From Oleiagrimonas sp963747595 (GTDB lineage: Bacteria; Pseudomonadota; Gammaproteobacteria; Xanthomonadales; Rhodanobacteraceae): DNA of 64,000 nucleotides. A program made the position numbers and the translations under genes. The stretch is from NCBI GenBank assembly GCA_963747595.1, contig CAVVFO010000002.1, positions 1,922,001-1,986,000 of the forward strand, in the 5' to 3' direction. Under the pieces are notes generated by a model. That model was not told where the DNA came from, made no database searches, and was given only the letters and a program-made list of their open reading frames with translations. This document shows positions 20,365 to 29,899 of this stretch, one piece after another; within the stretch, counting starts at the first letter, position 1, and each line of letters opens with the position of its first letter.

Positions 20365-21052
20365 ATGTCGTCTCTTGTACTGCAGGTACTGACACTGATT
20401 TTTCTGGCCGTCGTTGTCGCCATATGGGCGGCGCGGTTCCCTTATCCGTCCCCGTGGCTGCGCCTGTTCCTTCCTCCGAAGCGGCGCTGGCCAGAACAAG
20501 AGATACGGGGGTGGTTGCAGAGTGGGCGTTTTCACCGAAATTTTCTCAAGTTCTTCAATCGCGACCCGGAGAGAACCCCCCCCCCGGAGCCGGGGCTTCT
20601 AGCGCCGGCGGATAACCTGGTCACCAGCGCGGAAGTACGGGACGGCATTCGCTACCTGGTGATCGCCCTGAGCTTTTGGGATATGCACGTTCAACGCAGC
20701 CCGGCTGAAGGGAGAATTGTTGCCATCGAACCCAGCGGCGACGGATTCATGGATGGCGAAGGACGCGATTTTTCCTTTCTGCGCGAGAAGCACTTCCCGT
20801 GCAAACGCGCATCATGCTTGACACTCAGCGCTATGGGCGCCTTGCCGTTCGATTGATCACGAGCTTGGCTGCGCGACGCATAGAAGTATGGCCACGGCAT
20901 GACGACAAGGTTGAAGCGGCCAACGACTGGGACACATACTGCTCGGAAGCACGGTCTTACTGGAGCTACCGGAAACATTTCCGCTGTGTGTGAAGCCCGG
21001 GCAACGTGTTCTAGCTGGAGAAACGCTGGTCACGGTTGGTGCTCTATCATGA
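20365..21052 (+). pseudogene. Phosphatidylserine decarboxylase-like proenzyme, two frame breaks
   Basis: When three frames are joined the product is a ~229-residue phosphatidylserine decarboxylase family protein. Frame 1 (to ~20805) gives an N-terminal membrane segment, FFNRDPERTPPPE, LLAPADN and LSFWDMHVQRSP; a second frame gives GRLAVRLITSLAARRIEVW; a third gives HILLGSTVLLELP and KPGQRVLAGETLVTV, ending at 21050-21052. LGST is the self-cleavage motif whose Ser becomes the pyruvoyl group. Neither break adds an unrelated segment, so indel error is plausible. In archaea, archaeosortase substrates are anchored to PE-type lipid needing PssD, so a relative beside exosortase genes is suggestive. 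Confidence 0.75.
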
Positions 21053-21242
21053 TGTCTTTTTTCTGGTTGAATGGACATATCGGCTGGTTTTTCTTTGGTA
21101 TTGTCGTATTTTCTATTCTGTGCTGCTAGCGACCGATGTTGTCTGGCGCATTAGGCCCACATCCTTCCGGAAGTTGACGTCGGTTGCGGCCATAGTCTGG
21201 GCCGCCGGCATAGCAGCTTTGATCGCATGTTGGTACGTTTAA
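21049..21242 (+). CDS. Small hydrophobic protein, possible frame break
   Basis: Starts at an ATGA overlapping the stop of the decarboxylase-like gene. The first frame gives MMSFFWLNGHIGWFFFGIVV then a stop at ~21127; the neighbouring frame from about 21110 continues LLATDVVWRIRPTSFRK and a second membrane segment AAIVWAAGIAALIACWYV. Joined, this is a ~64-residue protein with two membrane helices. I do not recognise it. Coupling to the decarboxylase-like gene hints at a membrane partner. Confidence 0.35.
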
Positions 21243-21359
21243 TTCCAACGCACTGCCGCGCGGCGTTTCACTTTCCCTAAAGTTAACGGTTCGGCAACAG
21301 TCACTCAATCTGTTTGTTCAGCAAATCTTGTGTATGGTTGTATCTCCTTGGGGAATGGC

Positions 21360-22691
21360 ATGTTATCCATGAATAATTTCGACACGTCCGGCGTTGATCC
21401 CGACGATTTCAAACGTCTGCCGCCGATTCCGGAGGAAGGCATCCAGCGAGCCACGGAGATGATGCGTACCGGGCGATTGTTCAGGTATGACGGCAGCGGA
21501 CCGGAGGACTCGGAAGCGGCATTGCTGGAGCGGGATTTCGCCGCCTACATGGGGACGCGATACGCGCTAGGATTGAGTTCCTGCACGCAGGCGATCGAAC
21601 TGGCGCTGCTGGCGTGCGGTGTCGAAGCGGGCAGCAAAGTGCTTGTGCCGGGGTTCACATTCACCGCCGTGCCCAGCGCAATCATGATGCTGGGTGCCAA
21701 ACCGGTCTTCGTCGAGTGCAATGACGATCTGCGCCTGGATGTCGATGACCTCGAGCGCAACATCGGTGCCGATACAAAGTTCCTGCTGCTTTCGCACATG
21801 CGCGGTTACATCTCGGACATGGATGCGATCACCTCCCTGTGTGATGCGCATGGAGTCACCCTGATCGAGGATGCTGCACACGCCCTGGGCGTGCGTTGGC
21901 GTGCCCGTCAGATCGGGTCATTTGGCAAGGTCGGGTGCTTTTCCTTCCAGTCCAACAAGATCATCAACGCCGGCGAGGGCGGTATGCTCACCACCGACGA
22001 TGAGGAGGTCATGGTTCGCGCCACCTATCTCTCCGGGGCGTATGAACAGAACTATCGCAAGCGCTTCATGAGCAGCACGTTGTTCGAGGAGCTGGCCGGA
22101 CAATTGCCGGCGCATAATGCGCGTATGAGCAACCTTGCCGCGGCCGTGGTACGCCCGCAGATTGACTTGCTGGAAGAACGGGGCAGCCGTTACCGCCAGA
22201 TGCACGAGTACCTCAGACGCGAGCTGACGGCCACGCAGCGTCTGACATGTCCGGCCGAGCACGCCCATGAGACCCGCGTCCCCGATTCCCTGCAGTTCCG
22301 CGTGGACGGGTACGATGCGGATCAGATGCAACACTTTATCAAGTACGCGTGTGAGCGTGGCTTGCCATTATCAGGCTTTGCCGCCAGCAATAATGCGAGA
22401 GCGTTCTACAACTGGCGGTATCTAGGAGAACACATGCCGCACCTGCCGCAGACCAGGCGCGCTATCCAGAACGTATGTGACATGCGATTGTCCGCGACAC
22501 TCGAGGAGCACCACCTAGCGTACATCGTCGATACCGTGCGCGCGGCGCTGGCGCATGTCGACCGCACTTCGCGCTTGGCAGCGGCGCAATCCTCGGGAGC
22601 TATCCACCATTCGTTCGTTGTCGCTGACATTCTGGAAGCTTATAAAATCAGGCGCCTGACGATCGTCAGGGGGACGTTCACGCCCCAATGA
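21360..22691 (+). CDS. DegT/DnrJ/EryC1/StrS-family aminotransferase
   Basis: PLP-dependent sugar aminotransferase (about 443 aa). GLSSCTQAIELALLACG, VLVPGFTFTAVPSAI, LIEDAAHALG and the PLP lysine in SFQSNKIINAGEGG are diagnostic. It would aminate a keto-sugar nucleotide for the polymer, or a related small molecule. Start ATG 21360 is preferred because CTTGGGGA lies 7 bp upstream; ATG 21369 is the alternative. Intact, in a cassette of frame-broken genes. An IS5-family copy inserted 105 bp downstream of its stop. Confidence 0.9.
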   Translation: MLSMNNFDTSGVDPDDFKRLPPIPEEGIQRATEMMRTGRLFRYDGSGPEDSEAALLERDFAAYMGTRYALGLSSCTQAIELALLACGVEAGSKVLVPGFTFTAVPSAIMMLGAKPVFVECNDDLRLDVDDLERNIGADTKFLLLSHMRGYISDMDAITSLCDAHGVTLIEDAAHALGVRWRARQIGSFGKVGCFSFQSNKIINAGEGGMLTTDDEEVMVRATYLSGAYEQNYRKRFMSSTLFEELAGQLPAHNARMSNLAAAVVRPQIDLLEERGSRYRQMHEYLRRELTATQRLTCPAEHAHETRVPDSLQFRVDGYDADQMQHFIKYACERGLPLSGFAASNNARAFYNWRYLGEHMPHLPQTRRAIQNVCDMRLSATLEEHHLAYIVDTVRAALAHVDRTSRLAAAQSSGAIHHSFVVADILEAYKIRRLTIVRGTFTPQ

Positions 22692-22850
22692 AGACCGGAT
22701 TTGGATTTGAAGGCTCCTGGATTTGAAGGAGCACGGCAGTGACTTGCCCTTGATCACCTCCGTTGCGAACGGGCCTTTTCTTACAGCACCAGCTAAGGAA
22801 ACTCTGAACAAGTCCTCACCAATCTCGTACAATTAGCCATCCAAACGCAA

Positions 22851-23837
22851 GTGCCCAAGTCGATGACACGCTGAGCTTCTCCGATGCCGAGTATGCCGGC
22901 AAACGCAAAAAGACTCGACGCGAACATTCCTGGCGGAGATGGAACAAGTGGTACCGTGGGATGCGTTGCTGGCGCTGGTTGAACCGGTATATCCCAAAGC
23001 TGGCAAGGGGCGGCGCCCTTACCCGATGACGACGATGCTGCGCATCCATCTGCTGCAGAACTGGTTTGGTTACAGTGATCCGGCGATGGAAGAAGCCCTG
23101 TACGAAGTGGCGCCGTTGCGCCGCTTTGCCGGGTTGTCATTGACCCGCGGCAGCGTGCCGGACGAAACCACCATTCTCAATTTTCGGCGATTGCTTGAGA
23201 CTCACGATCTGGCGCCCAAGGTGCTGGCCGCGGTCAACGCTTATCTGACGGACAAAGGGTTGTTGCTGCGTCAGGGCACGATCGTGGACGCGACCATCAT
23301 CCATGCGCCGTCTTCGACCAAGAACAAGGCGAACGCGCGACCCGGAGATGCACCAGACCCGGAAGGGCCAGCAGTGGTACTTCGGCATGAAGGCGCACAT
23401 TGGCGTGGATGTGGAATCTGGCCTCACGCACACCGTCACCACCACCGCGGCGAATGTGGCCGATGTGGTGGAAGTGGCAGAGTTGTTGCACGGCAAGGAA
23501 GACGACGGTGCACGCCGACGCTGGCTACATGGGGGCCGAGAAGCGTGCACCAAAGCGTGGACGGAAGTGGCACATCGCGGCCAAACGCGGCAAGATCAAG
23601 GCGATGCCTGACGACGAGTTCAAGGAGGGAACCGAGCACCTTGAGTACGTCAAGGCGGCGGTGCGTTCGAAGGTGGAGCATCCGTTCCGCGTCGTCAAAC
23701 GACAGTTCGGATATCAGAAGGTGCGCTTTAAGGGCCTTGCCAAAGACACCACACAGATACTGACCCTGTTCGCGCTCAGCAACCTATGGATGATGCGACG
23801 ACGAATACTGAGCACGACAGCGGAGGTGCGTCCATGA
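22851..23837 (+). pseudogene. IS5-family transposase, copy A, several frame breaks
   Basis: Transposase remnant beginning at GTG 22851 (same GTG start as copy B). Frame breaks lie near 22872 (one base lost, stop), near 22928, near 23335 and near 23505. Homologous pieces are VVPWDALLALVEPVYPKAGK, GTIVDATIIHAPSSTKNK, WYFGMKAHIGVDVESGLTH, and HADAGYMGAEKR with VEHPFRVVKRQFGYQKVRF. The DDE aspartates lie in IVDAT and ADAGY. Inactive as read. Confidence 0.85.
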
Positions 23838-23848
23838 TCTGGTGGGCC

Positions 23849-23883
23849 GCCCCAAAAAGGGGCCAAGTACGCCAAAAAGGCGT
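23849..23883 (+). repeat. Twin A5-loop hairpins in the IS 3' region
   Basis: GCCCC-AAAAA-GGGGC (23849-23863) and ACGCC-AAAAA-GGCGT (23869-23883) are two perfect 5-bp stems with identical five-A loops, 5 bp apart, between the transposase stop and the IS end. The same pair occurs in copy B. They may terminate transcription or mark the transposon end. Confidence 0.6.
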
Positions 23884-23988
23884 GAAAATTGGTGGCGAAT
23901 TGCCACACTCACAAGCAATTTGATCCTCATGCAGCTCCAACGCTTGAACGTCCAAATGTCCGAGGCTTATTCAGAGTTTCCTTAGCTC

Positions 23989-24996
23989 ATGAAGACAACG
24001 TTCATCATCACGGTCGATGTCGAGAGCAAAACTCGGGGCGACCCCAGCCAGGACATATTAGGCGCGATACCCGGCTACCCGGGAAACTATGGCATCGCCC
24101 GGATTATGGACCTGTTGGAGGAGTATCAGTCGCGTGCCACGTTTTTTTTGAACGTGTATGAAAGTGCCAGGCACGGAGACGAGGTCATGTCGCGTGCAGC
24201 GAGGATGATCCATTCCAGGGGGCATGATCTCGAATTGCATACCCATCCCCGCCCGATGTTCAATGTTTATGGAATAAGCGAGGCTCCGCTCGGCGAACAG
24301 AAGTTTATTCTAGAAAAAGGCATGTCGCTTCTCGAGAATTGGACTGGAAAACACGTGGTGGCGCATCGGGCCGGTGCATTTTCTGCGAATACTGACACGT
24401 TGCGCGCGGCCGCGGCGGTGGGATTGTGGGCCGATTGCTCGCTGTCGCCGGGCAGCCGTGTTGACGTGCCGTTGGTCGCGGAACTTGGCCCGACGAATGC
24501 GATACAACGCATGGGCAAGGTCTGGGAAATCCCGATGACCTGTTTTGATCAGGTTCACATCGGTCCTTTGCACTCCAGACGGATACTGGATATCGAAGGA
24601 TGTTCACTGTCTGAAATCAAGCGTGTCACGCGGTGGGCGGTCCGTTTCGGGGTGCCCACCGTATGCATCCTGATGCACAGTTTCAGCTTCTCCCGGCACG
24701 ACAAACCAAACCGACGTCCCATTCGGCGGTTGTCTGCGTTGCTTGCCTGGCTTCGCGAACAGGATGACATCGAGATCGGCACAATCGAACAGGTTTGCCG
24801 CCGCCTGGAAACCGGCACCCTGCCACCATCGACAGCCCAGATACCCGGCACCGGCATCTGGCCGACTTGGTGCAGGGCGGTGGGTGCATGGGATGATGGC
24901 TGGAAAAATTTCGTTGTAGCTGCCGTGGGCATGAGCTGCATCGCTTTATCGGTGCTCGGCCTTGCCTGTCTTGCCTATGTGCTGGTGCACCACTAG
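23989..24996 (+). CDS. Polysaccharide deacetylase-like protein with C-terminal membrane segment
   Basis: 335-residue protein of the polysaccharide deacetylase (NodB-like) superfamily: FIITVDVESK at residues 5-14 carries the first metal-site Asp, RATFFLNVYE the barrel strand, and DLELHTHPRP an H-x-H pair where NodB-type enzymes have HxxxH. AHRAGAFSANTDTLRAA follows the family pattern. A C-terminal hydrophobic helix (FVVAAVGMSCIALSVLGLAC) would anchor it. It may remove N-acetyl groups from the polymer. The ATG lies only 8 bp after IS copy A, and no ribosome site is visible, so the native promoter and leader were probably replaced. Confidence 0.8.
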   Translation: MKTTFIITVDVESKTRGDPSQDILGAIPGYPGNYGIARIMDLLEEYQSRATFFLNVYESARHGDEVMSRAARMIHSRGHDLELHTHPRPMFNVYGISEAPLGEQKFILEKGMSLLENWTGKHVVAHRAGAFSANTDTLRAAAAVGLWADCSLSPGSRVDVPLVAELGPTNAIQRMGKVWEIPMTCFDQVHIGPLHSRRILDIEGCSLSEIKRVTRWAVRFGVPTVCILMHSFSFSRHDKPNRRPIRRLSALLAWLREQDDIEIGTIEQVCRRLETGTLPPSTAQIPGTGIWPTWCRAVGAWDDGWKNFVVAAVGMSCIALSVLGLACLAYVLVHH

Positions 24997-25011
24997 CCCC
25001 ATCGACATGGA

Positions 25012-25813
25012 ATGAATAATGTGAATTCTGCCAATCGCGCGTCCCAGGCCTACGCAAGCCGGATCATGGCGGCCAAGAACGAAGCCGCGGCCATCGCACA
25101 GACCGAGTCTTTCAGGAAGTTCGTGAAAGTGGTGCGGAGGAACGCCTTGGCGATTCAAAGGCGCCAGTGAGCCAAATCGCTACCTGCACAATGTCGATCA
25201 CCACTTGCGCCATTTCGTGCCCAATCTGCTGACTTGTCTGGAGGCCGGTATCCAGACGGTGTTCGACTTCGGTTGTGGCTCTGGAAGTGGATCAATCGCC
25301 TTGGCAATGATATTTCCGACGTGCGCTGTCATGGCATGGAGATCAGTCCGGCGGAAATATCCATCGCCCATGCAAGGGCGCGATTGTATGGCATGGAAGA
25401 CCGCTGTCGGTTGGAGGTCTCACCGAAGGACAGAAGGTGCCCATCCCAAGCAGCGCGTTCGACCTCTGCATCTGCTGTTCGGTCCTAGAGTATGTGGTGG
25501 ATCCGGCCATCAGGGCACTGTGCGTGCAGGAGATGGTGCGAATCCTCGTGGGGCGAGGATTGCTTTTCATAAGCGTTCCGAATCGTCTGTATCCGTTTGA
25601 GCTTCACAGTCGGAAACTGGGCTGGAATTATTTTCCACGCCAGCTCAAAGCCCAGATCGTGGGAAGCAGCATGTGGGAAATCAAGGCGCTGGCCCGCCGC
25701 ATGAGCTCAAGTTGTACCGCACCCCATTGATCAACCTGCTGACTCCCTGGACCAATTTTGGTTCAGAAAAGCATCCCGTTGATACGGGATTTGGCAGACA
25801 TACGGTATGTTGA
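25012..25813 (+). pseudogene. SAM-dependent methyltransferase (class I), multiple frame breaks
   Basis: Starting at ATG 25012 the protein reads NNVNSANRASQAYASRIMAA to a stop at 25168, but homologous sequence continues in other frames: NRYLHNVDHHLRHFVPNLL and the SAM-binding FDFGCGSGSGSIALA (to ~25310), CHGMEISPAEISIAHARARL (to ~25425), DLCICCSVLEYVVDP and LLFISVPNRLYPFELH (to ~25695), then ELKLYRTPLINLLTPWTNF to a stop at 25811-25813. At least four indels. The whole is a ~265-residue methyltransferase that could methylate a sugar of the polymer. No substitution-type stop is needed to explain the breaks. Confidence 0.7.
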
Positions 25814-27539
25814 ATGCACTGACGGTTCTGCTTGGTGGCGGCAGTCGACATGGTGTGGAGCGTGCCGCTGGCTCCATGCAGCGACAGCAGTTCGCGCGGG
25901 CTTCACATTTCGAGTGGGACGGGGGGCAGGCTGGAAGCCTGGGCTCATCCAAACCAGCGCAGCGTGGAAAATTGCGATGTTCGTACAGCATCCGGCGTCG
26001 CCGTATGTGTCGGACCTGCGTGGTACCGAGGCCACTTCGGCAGTGCGGCACTGGCTTTGCTGATTGATGACCTCAGCGCAAACGGTCGCATTGATGAGAT
26101 GCGGTTGCGTGGAAACTTCGTGCTATTTGTCCGCACGCAAAAAACATTGCCTGCTGATGAATGACGCTCTGGGTTTCGTGCGCGTGTATGCCAGCCCCGA
26201 CGGGTATTTCTACAGCAGCAGTTGGCTCGCGACCTGCGCCTATGTGGGAAGTGTGAAGTGGACGAGGCCGCCGCGGCCGAATATGTGCTGCTGGGGGCAT
26301 CGCACTCGGACAACACGGTGGCGCATGGCGTTACCACATTGCCCCTGGCGCACGCCTTCGACCTGGAGCGGAGGTGCGCGCAGGCCCGCCTGCCCACGGG
26401 ACTTCTGGGAGAGGCCGAGGTTTCCCCGTCCTTGGATGTGGCTGTGGGCCGCATTCTTTGCTCACTTGCAGATCGTTTGCAGCGAAATTGCGGAGGCGTT
26501 CCCCGGACGGATGCGTGCGGCGCTTTCTGGTGGTTTCGATTCGCGCCTGATCCTGGCCGGCCTCCTGGCATCGGATAACCGTCCAGAGTTGTTCGTCTAT
26601 GGCGACTCCGTGTCCGAAGACATACGTATCGCGCGCATGGTGGCTGACAGCGCAGGCATTACCTTGCATGTCATCGACAAAAACGTCCTGAATGGATCAT
26701 CGCCTCCACCCGGCCTCGATCGCCTGGTGCACAGTGCCTTGTTTTTTGACGGACTGCCCAATGACGGCATCCATGATCCAGGTGCGGACCAGCGGACCCG
26801 CCTTGAACAGAATGCGGATGGTCATATCGCCCTGAACGGGGGCGGCGGTGAGATATTCAGAAATTTCTTTCATCTTCCGGATCGCCCCCTGCATGCCGTG
26901 GACATCGTGCGCGCCTTCTACCGGGGTTTTCGATCCGGGCGTCTTTCGGCAGCCTGATGGATTGGGCTCCTACGAGGACAATCTCGTATCTTCGATCGCT
27001 TGCTCGCTGGGCATGGATGCGGCCGCTGCTCGCCAGACGCTCAGCCGCAAGCAGGTGGAACTGTTATACCCGCTGTTCCGCTGTCACCATTGGATGAGTG
27101 TAAACAACAGTGTTGGCATCCGACACGGTCATTATGCGACGCCCCTCCTGGACTTGGCGATGGTCCGGTCGACCGCTTCGTTGCCACTGGCCTGGAAAAA
27201 CGCCGGCAAGTTGGAAAGCCGTCTGATTGCGAAGCGAGTGAAGTCGCGAACCAGCCCTCGAGTTATGGCTTCCGCTTCAGTGATGGGCCGGACTGGCGCG
27301 CGCGTTTTGCGGAATGGGCCACTTGCATGCGCCCGGTATTTGCTCGTCCGTTCATCAACGCCACCCGACGGCGCTTGAACAATTCGGGGGTGAAACCGGA
27401 CATGATCGCTCATTGCCGCTCGCTGTTGCCCGGGGAATGGCGGCTGGACCCCGTCCTGGATCTGGAGCGTTTACCCGACAACCTTGCATTTGCCCGCGCT
27501 CTCGCGGTAGAAACCGCCTGGCGCGAGCTGCTTGCATGA
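25807..27539 (+). pseudogene. Asparagine-synthase-like protein, about six frame breaks
   Basis: Begins at ATG 25807, overlapping the methyltransferase stop. Joined frames give an AsnB-like protein of about 575 aa: an amidohydrolase-like N-terminal part (FGSAALALLIDDLSANGRID, NDALGFVRVYASPDGYFYSS, EYVLLGASHSDNTVAHGVTT), the PP-loop ALSGGFDSRLILAGLL (near 26520), IALNGGGGEIFRNFF, and a C-terminal helical part (LVSSIACSLGMDAAAARQTL ... LAFARALAVETAWRELLA). Shifts fall near 25960, 26155, 26260, 26440, 26930 and 27250. It lacks a Cys2. It is a different protein from the AsnB-like genes at 18.8 and 27.6 kb. Function as an amide-forming enzyme is inferred from family only. Confidence 0.68.
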
Positions 27540-27645
27540 GCATCGAAAGGATCGTGTAGTCTGCACAATTCCGCTAGCGTTGAGGGGTGGCGATGAGCTT
27601 CCACATAGTGCACAAAGAATGCGAAAGGATTCGCCGAATGCGAGG

Positions 27646-29355
27646 CTATCGGGGCGAGCCAAGAATCTGTTCGAGCCGACCGTCGTGGACCCACCGCCAC
27701 GCCTTCCAGTGAAATAAAAGCTTCCACGCGAGATAGTTTTCCGGGCCGGGGGTCTTCAGTTTTTCGCCTACGTTCGGATTCAACCACTGGTCGTTATCCT
27801 CACATAAGCTCCTCCCGAGGAAGGAAGAGCGTGCATGTTTCGATGCTTGCTCGGCTAAAAACAGACGAGGGTGCCGCGTGCGACACGTTGCCATGGACGC
27901 TCGCCACCGTTCGCGATAATAGGATGGATTCATCCGGTTACCCCGAACCAATTCGCCACCGCTGAGAAAAGGTACTTTCAAGGAGCGATTGTCTAATTGT
28001 GCCAACATACTACGGTAGAACTTGGCATTTTTTCTTTCGCTGAACGGAATTACGGATGCATGAGCCATGAGATCCTTTGAAAGGCCGGGAGTAAAAGCGT
28101 CAGTGTAATTTGCATATGCTTTTAAGGGATTCATGGCTATTCGATTTCGGCTACGATTTTCGATTATAAATCGCAGTACTCCGTGCATATCTTGTGGCTG
28201 GCGTGATATTTCCGCCTCCAGATCTTCTGAAAATCCTGTGAACATCACTTTCAAGGCTTCTGGCTTGAACAGGATTTGAGCTGCACGCCAGATTCCGCTC
28301 TCCGGCCCTCTAATTTCCTGTTTCCGGTAAGAGTCGAAGCCGCCCTCGACCTGATGCGGGGTATTGAACGCTATCGCGGGGATGAGTCCTTCCCATACGG
28401 CAGCGCAGCCGACCTGGGATACCACCTTCGCAATAAACAGGTCCAAGCTCGGAAACCCGGCATCAATGACTTTTAGGTAGTCAAGGTAGGCTGGCGAGGA
28501 AAAAAAATCCAGCGGCGGATACGCTTTGCGAAATGGAAGGCCAGTACTCTCGGCGATTGCCTCGGCGAGCCGCCCGTCTGCATCGCTGAATTCGTCCTCG
28601 TGGGCAACAATTAACCCACTTGCTGAGATTCCTGCACGTTGAAGCAAAAACAGAAAAAGGCGCGAATCGAACCCGCCGCTGAGGAGCAACGTGGCAGTAT
28701 TGCCGAAAGCCGTATAAGCGTGTAAGTCTCGCTCCAAAGACGTCAAGAAATCAAAATCCCGCCACGCATCGCTTGGCTCCGGCCACTGCCAATAACGCCG
28801 GGTTTCCAATTGGCGCCGGGCCACGTCGTAGGTGAGGATGGTCGCAGGTGGCACACGCTGCAGCCCATGCATCAGGCTTCTTTTGCCAATGGGATGGCCC
28901 ATCGAAATGAACGCGCCCCAAGCGGACAGGTCCGGCTCTCCGTTGATTGCCTTGGTATCGGATGTAAGTATCAATTCCCCGTCGGCGAATCCAATGTAAA
29001 GCGGCTGCATGCCGAGGCAGTCGGTGGCAACGGTCAAGACCTCACGTCTGGCGTCCCAAAAAACACCAGCAAAAGGTCCATCATATGAAGGGAACAGTCG
29101 TGCCGCGGTATCGGCGTCGACGAGCTCCTTCACATCAGGTCCATTGATAGGTGCGCCGGTAAAAAAGCAGATATCCCCACTCACCGGTAACTCAATTCCC
29201 AAGCACCCTATAGCGCCGGAAGCCAACTCTCTCTGACTAACCTGAAACTTGTTCAGGTTTTGCCGCTCCAGCATTGTGCCGACCCGCCGCGCGCCATCGG
29301 GTCCGATATGGATAGCGAGCTTCTTCGCCCGGTGAGTTGCGGGTACGACATTCAT
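27646..29355 (-). CDS. Asparagine-synthase-like protein (intact)
   Basis: 569 residues from ATG 29355 (a TTG at 29373 is a longer alternative). An N-terminal Ntn-like domain is present (YDGPFAGVFWDARREVLTVA, GMQPLYIGFADGELILTSDT) but there is no Cys2, so it probably does not use glutamine. The synthetase domain has the PP-loop LLLSGGFDSRLFLFLLQRAG. Related proteins adenylate a carboxylate and couple it to an amine, as in amide-modified glycans, beta-lactams or lasso peptides. It faces the plus-strand AsnB-like gene that ends at 27539 (convergent, 106 bp apart). First minus-strand gene in the cassette; intact, unlike its relatives nearby. Confidence 0.8.
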   Translation of the reverse strand: MNVVPATHRAKKLAIHIGPDGARRVGTMLERQNLNKFQVSQRELASGAIGCLGIELPVSGDICFFTGAPINGPDVKELVDADTAARLFPSYDGPFAGVFWDARREVLTVATDCLGMQPLYIGFADGELILTSDTKAINGEPDLSAWGAFISMGHPIGKRSLMHGLQRVPPATILTYDVARRQLETRRYWQWPEPSDAWRDFDFLTSLERDLHAYTAFGNTATLLLSGGFDSRLFLFLLQRAGISASGLIVAHEDEFSDADGRLAEAIAESTGLPFRKAYPPLDFFSSPAYLDYLKVIDAGFPSLDLFIAKVVSQVGCAAVWEGLIPAIAFNTPHQVEGGFDSYRKQEIRGPESGIWRAAQILFKPEALKVMFTGFSEDLEAEISRQPQDMHGVLRFIIENRSRNRIAMNPLKAYANYTDAFTPGLSKDLMAHASVIPFSERKNAKFYRSMLAQLDNRSLKVPFLSGGELVRGNRMNPSYYRERWRASMATCRTRHPRLFLAEQASKHARSSFLGRSLCEDNDQWLNPNVGEKLKTPGPENYLAWKLLFHWKAWRWVHDGRLEQILGSPR

Positions 29356-29899
29356 AGGTTGTGCCGGTAACAAAAATTCGCACTTACTACCATTCGCGAC
29401 AAGTAATCATTACCATCACACGATGTAAACGCTCGATAGACTGGCTGCGGAGATGATTGCCTCGGCGCTACACGGGTACAATCACGTCTGGAATCGCGCA
29501 TCTCTTAGGTTACCTTCTTGAAAAGAAGGTCGTATTGTAGCCCCGAAATTTTGAAAAATTCCGAACGCCAGCTTAAGTATATATTGATATACATATCGGC
29601 CATTCTTAACTTTCGTCAATATTCACCAAGGTCTGCATCGCCACAAGGCGACGGGATAAAAGATGTGCGATGATTGAGTCAAGGGCGAAATGAGTGCCTG
29701 TCTTTGTCAAACCGGGGAGCTAGTTTTCTATCCCCTTCTCCAGCCCCCCCATATTCTCGCATCGGAGCTTGGCGCAGAAGCTGGTGTGATTTGATCCCGA
29801 GTGCAGGTGGTTAGTCGAAGATTCTGGAATCTGTGCAGTGGTGTTATTATTGAAAAGCCTTATACGTGCTGTGCGTCGCCCTCCCAAAGCTTCCGTGGA
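29356..29899. other. AT-rich non-coding gap with one small hairpin
   Basis: 544 bp with no plausible gene. It has noticeably lower GC than the window (for example ATATATTGATATACATAT near 29580). A perfect 8-bp stem ACCTTCTT/AAGAAGGT (29512-29530, 3-nt loop) lacks a U-tract. The region should contain the promoter of the minus-strand AsnB-like gene; I could not pick a confident -35/-10. Confidence 0.6.

Larger units (their letters stand above)
22797..23981 (+). mobile_element. IS5-family element, copy A (degenerate)
   Basis: About 1185 bp, with ends GGAAACTCTGAACAAG at 22797 and, inverted, CTTATTCAGAGTTTCC ending at 23981. Related to copy B (31340-32527) in opposite orientation: coding parts look only about 80-85% alike by eye, but the last 187 bp (23795-23981) differ at one base. 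No clear target duplication (CTAA left, TTAG right). Confidence 0.85.
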
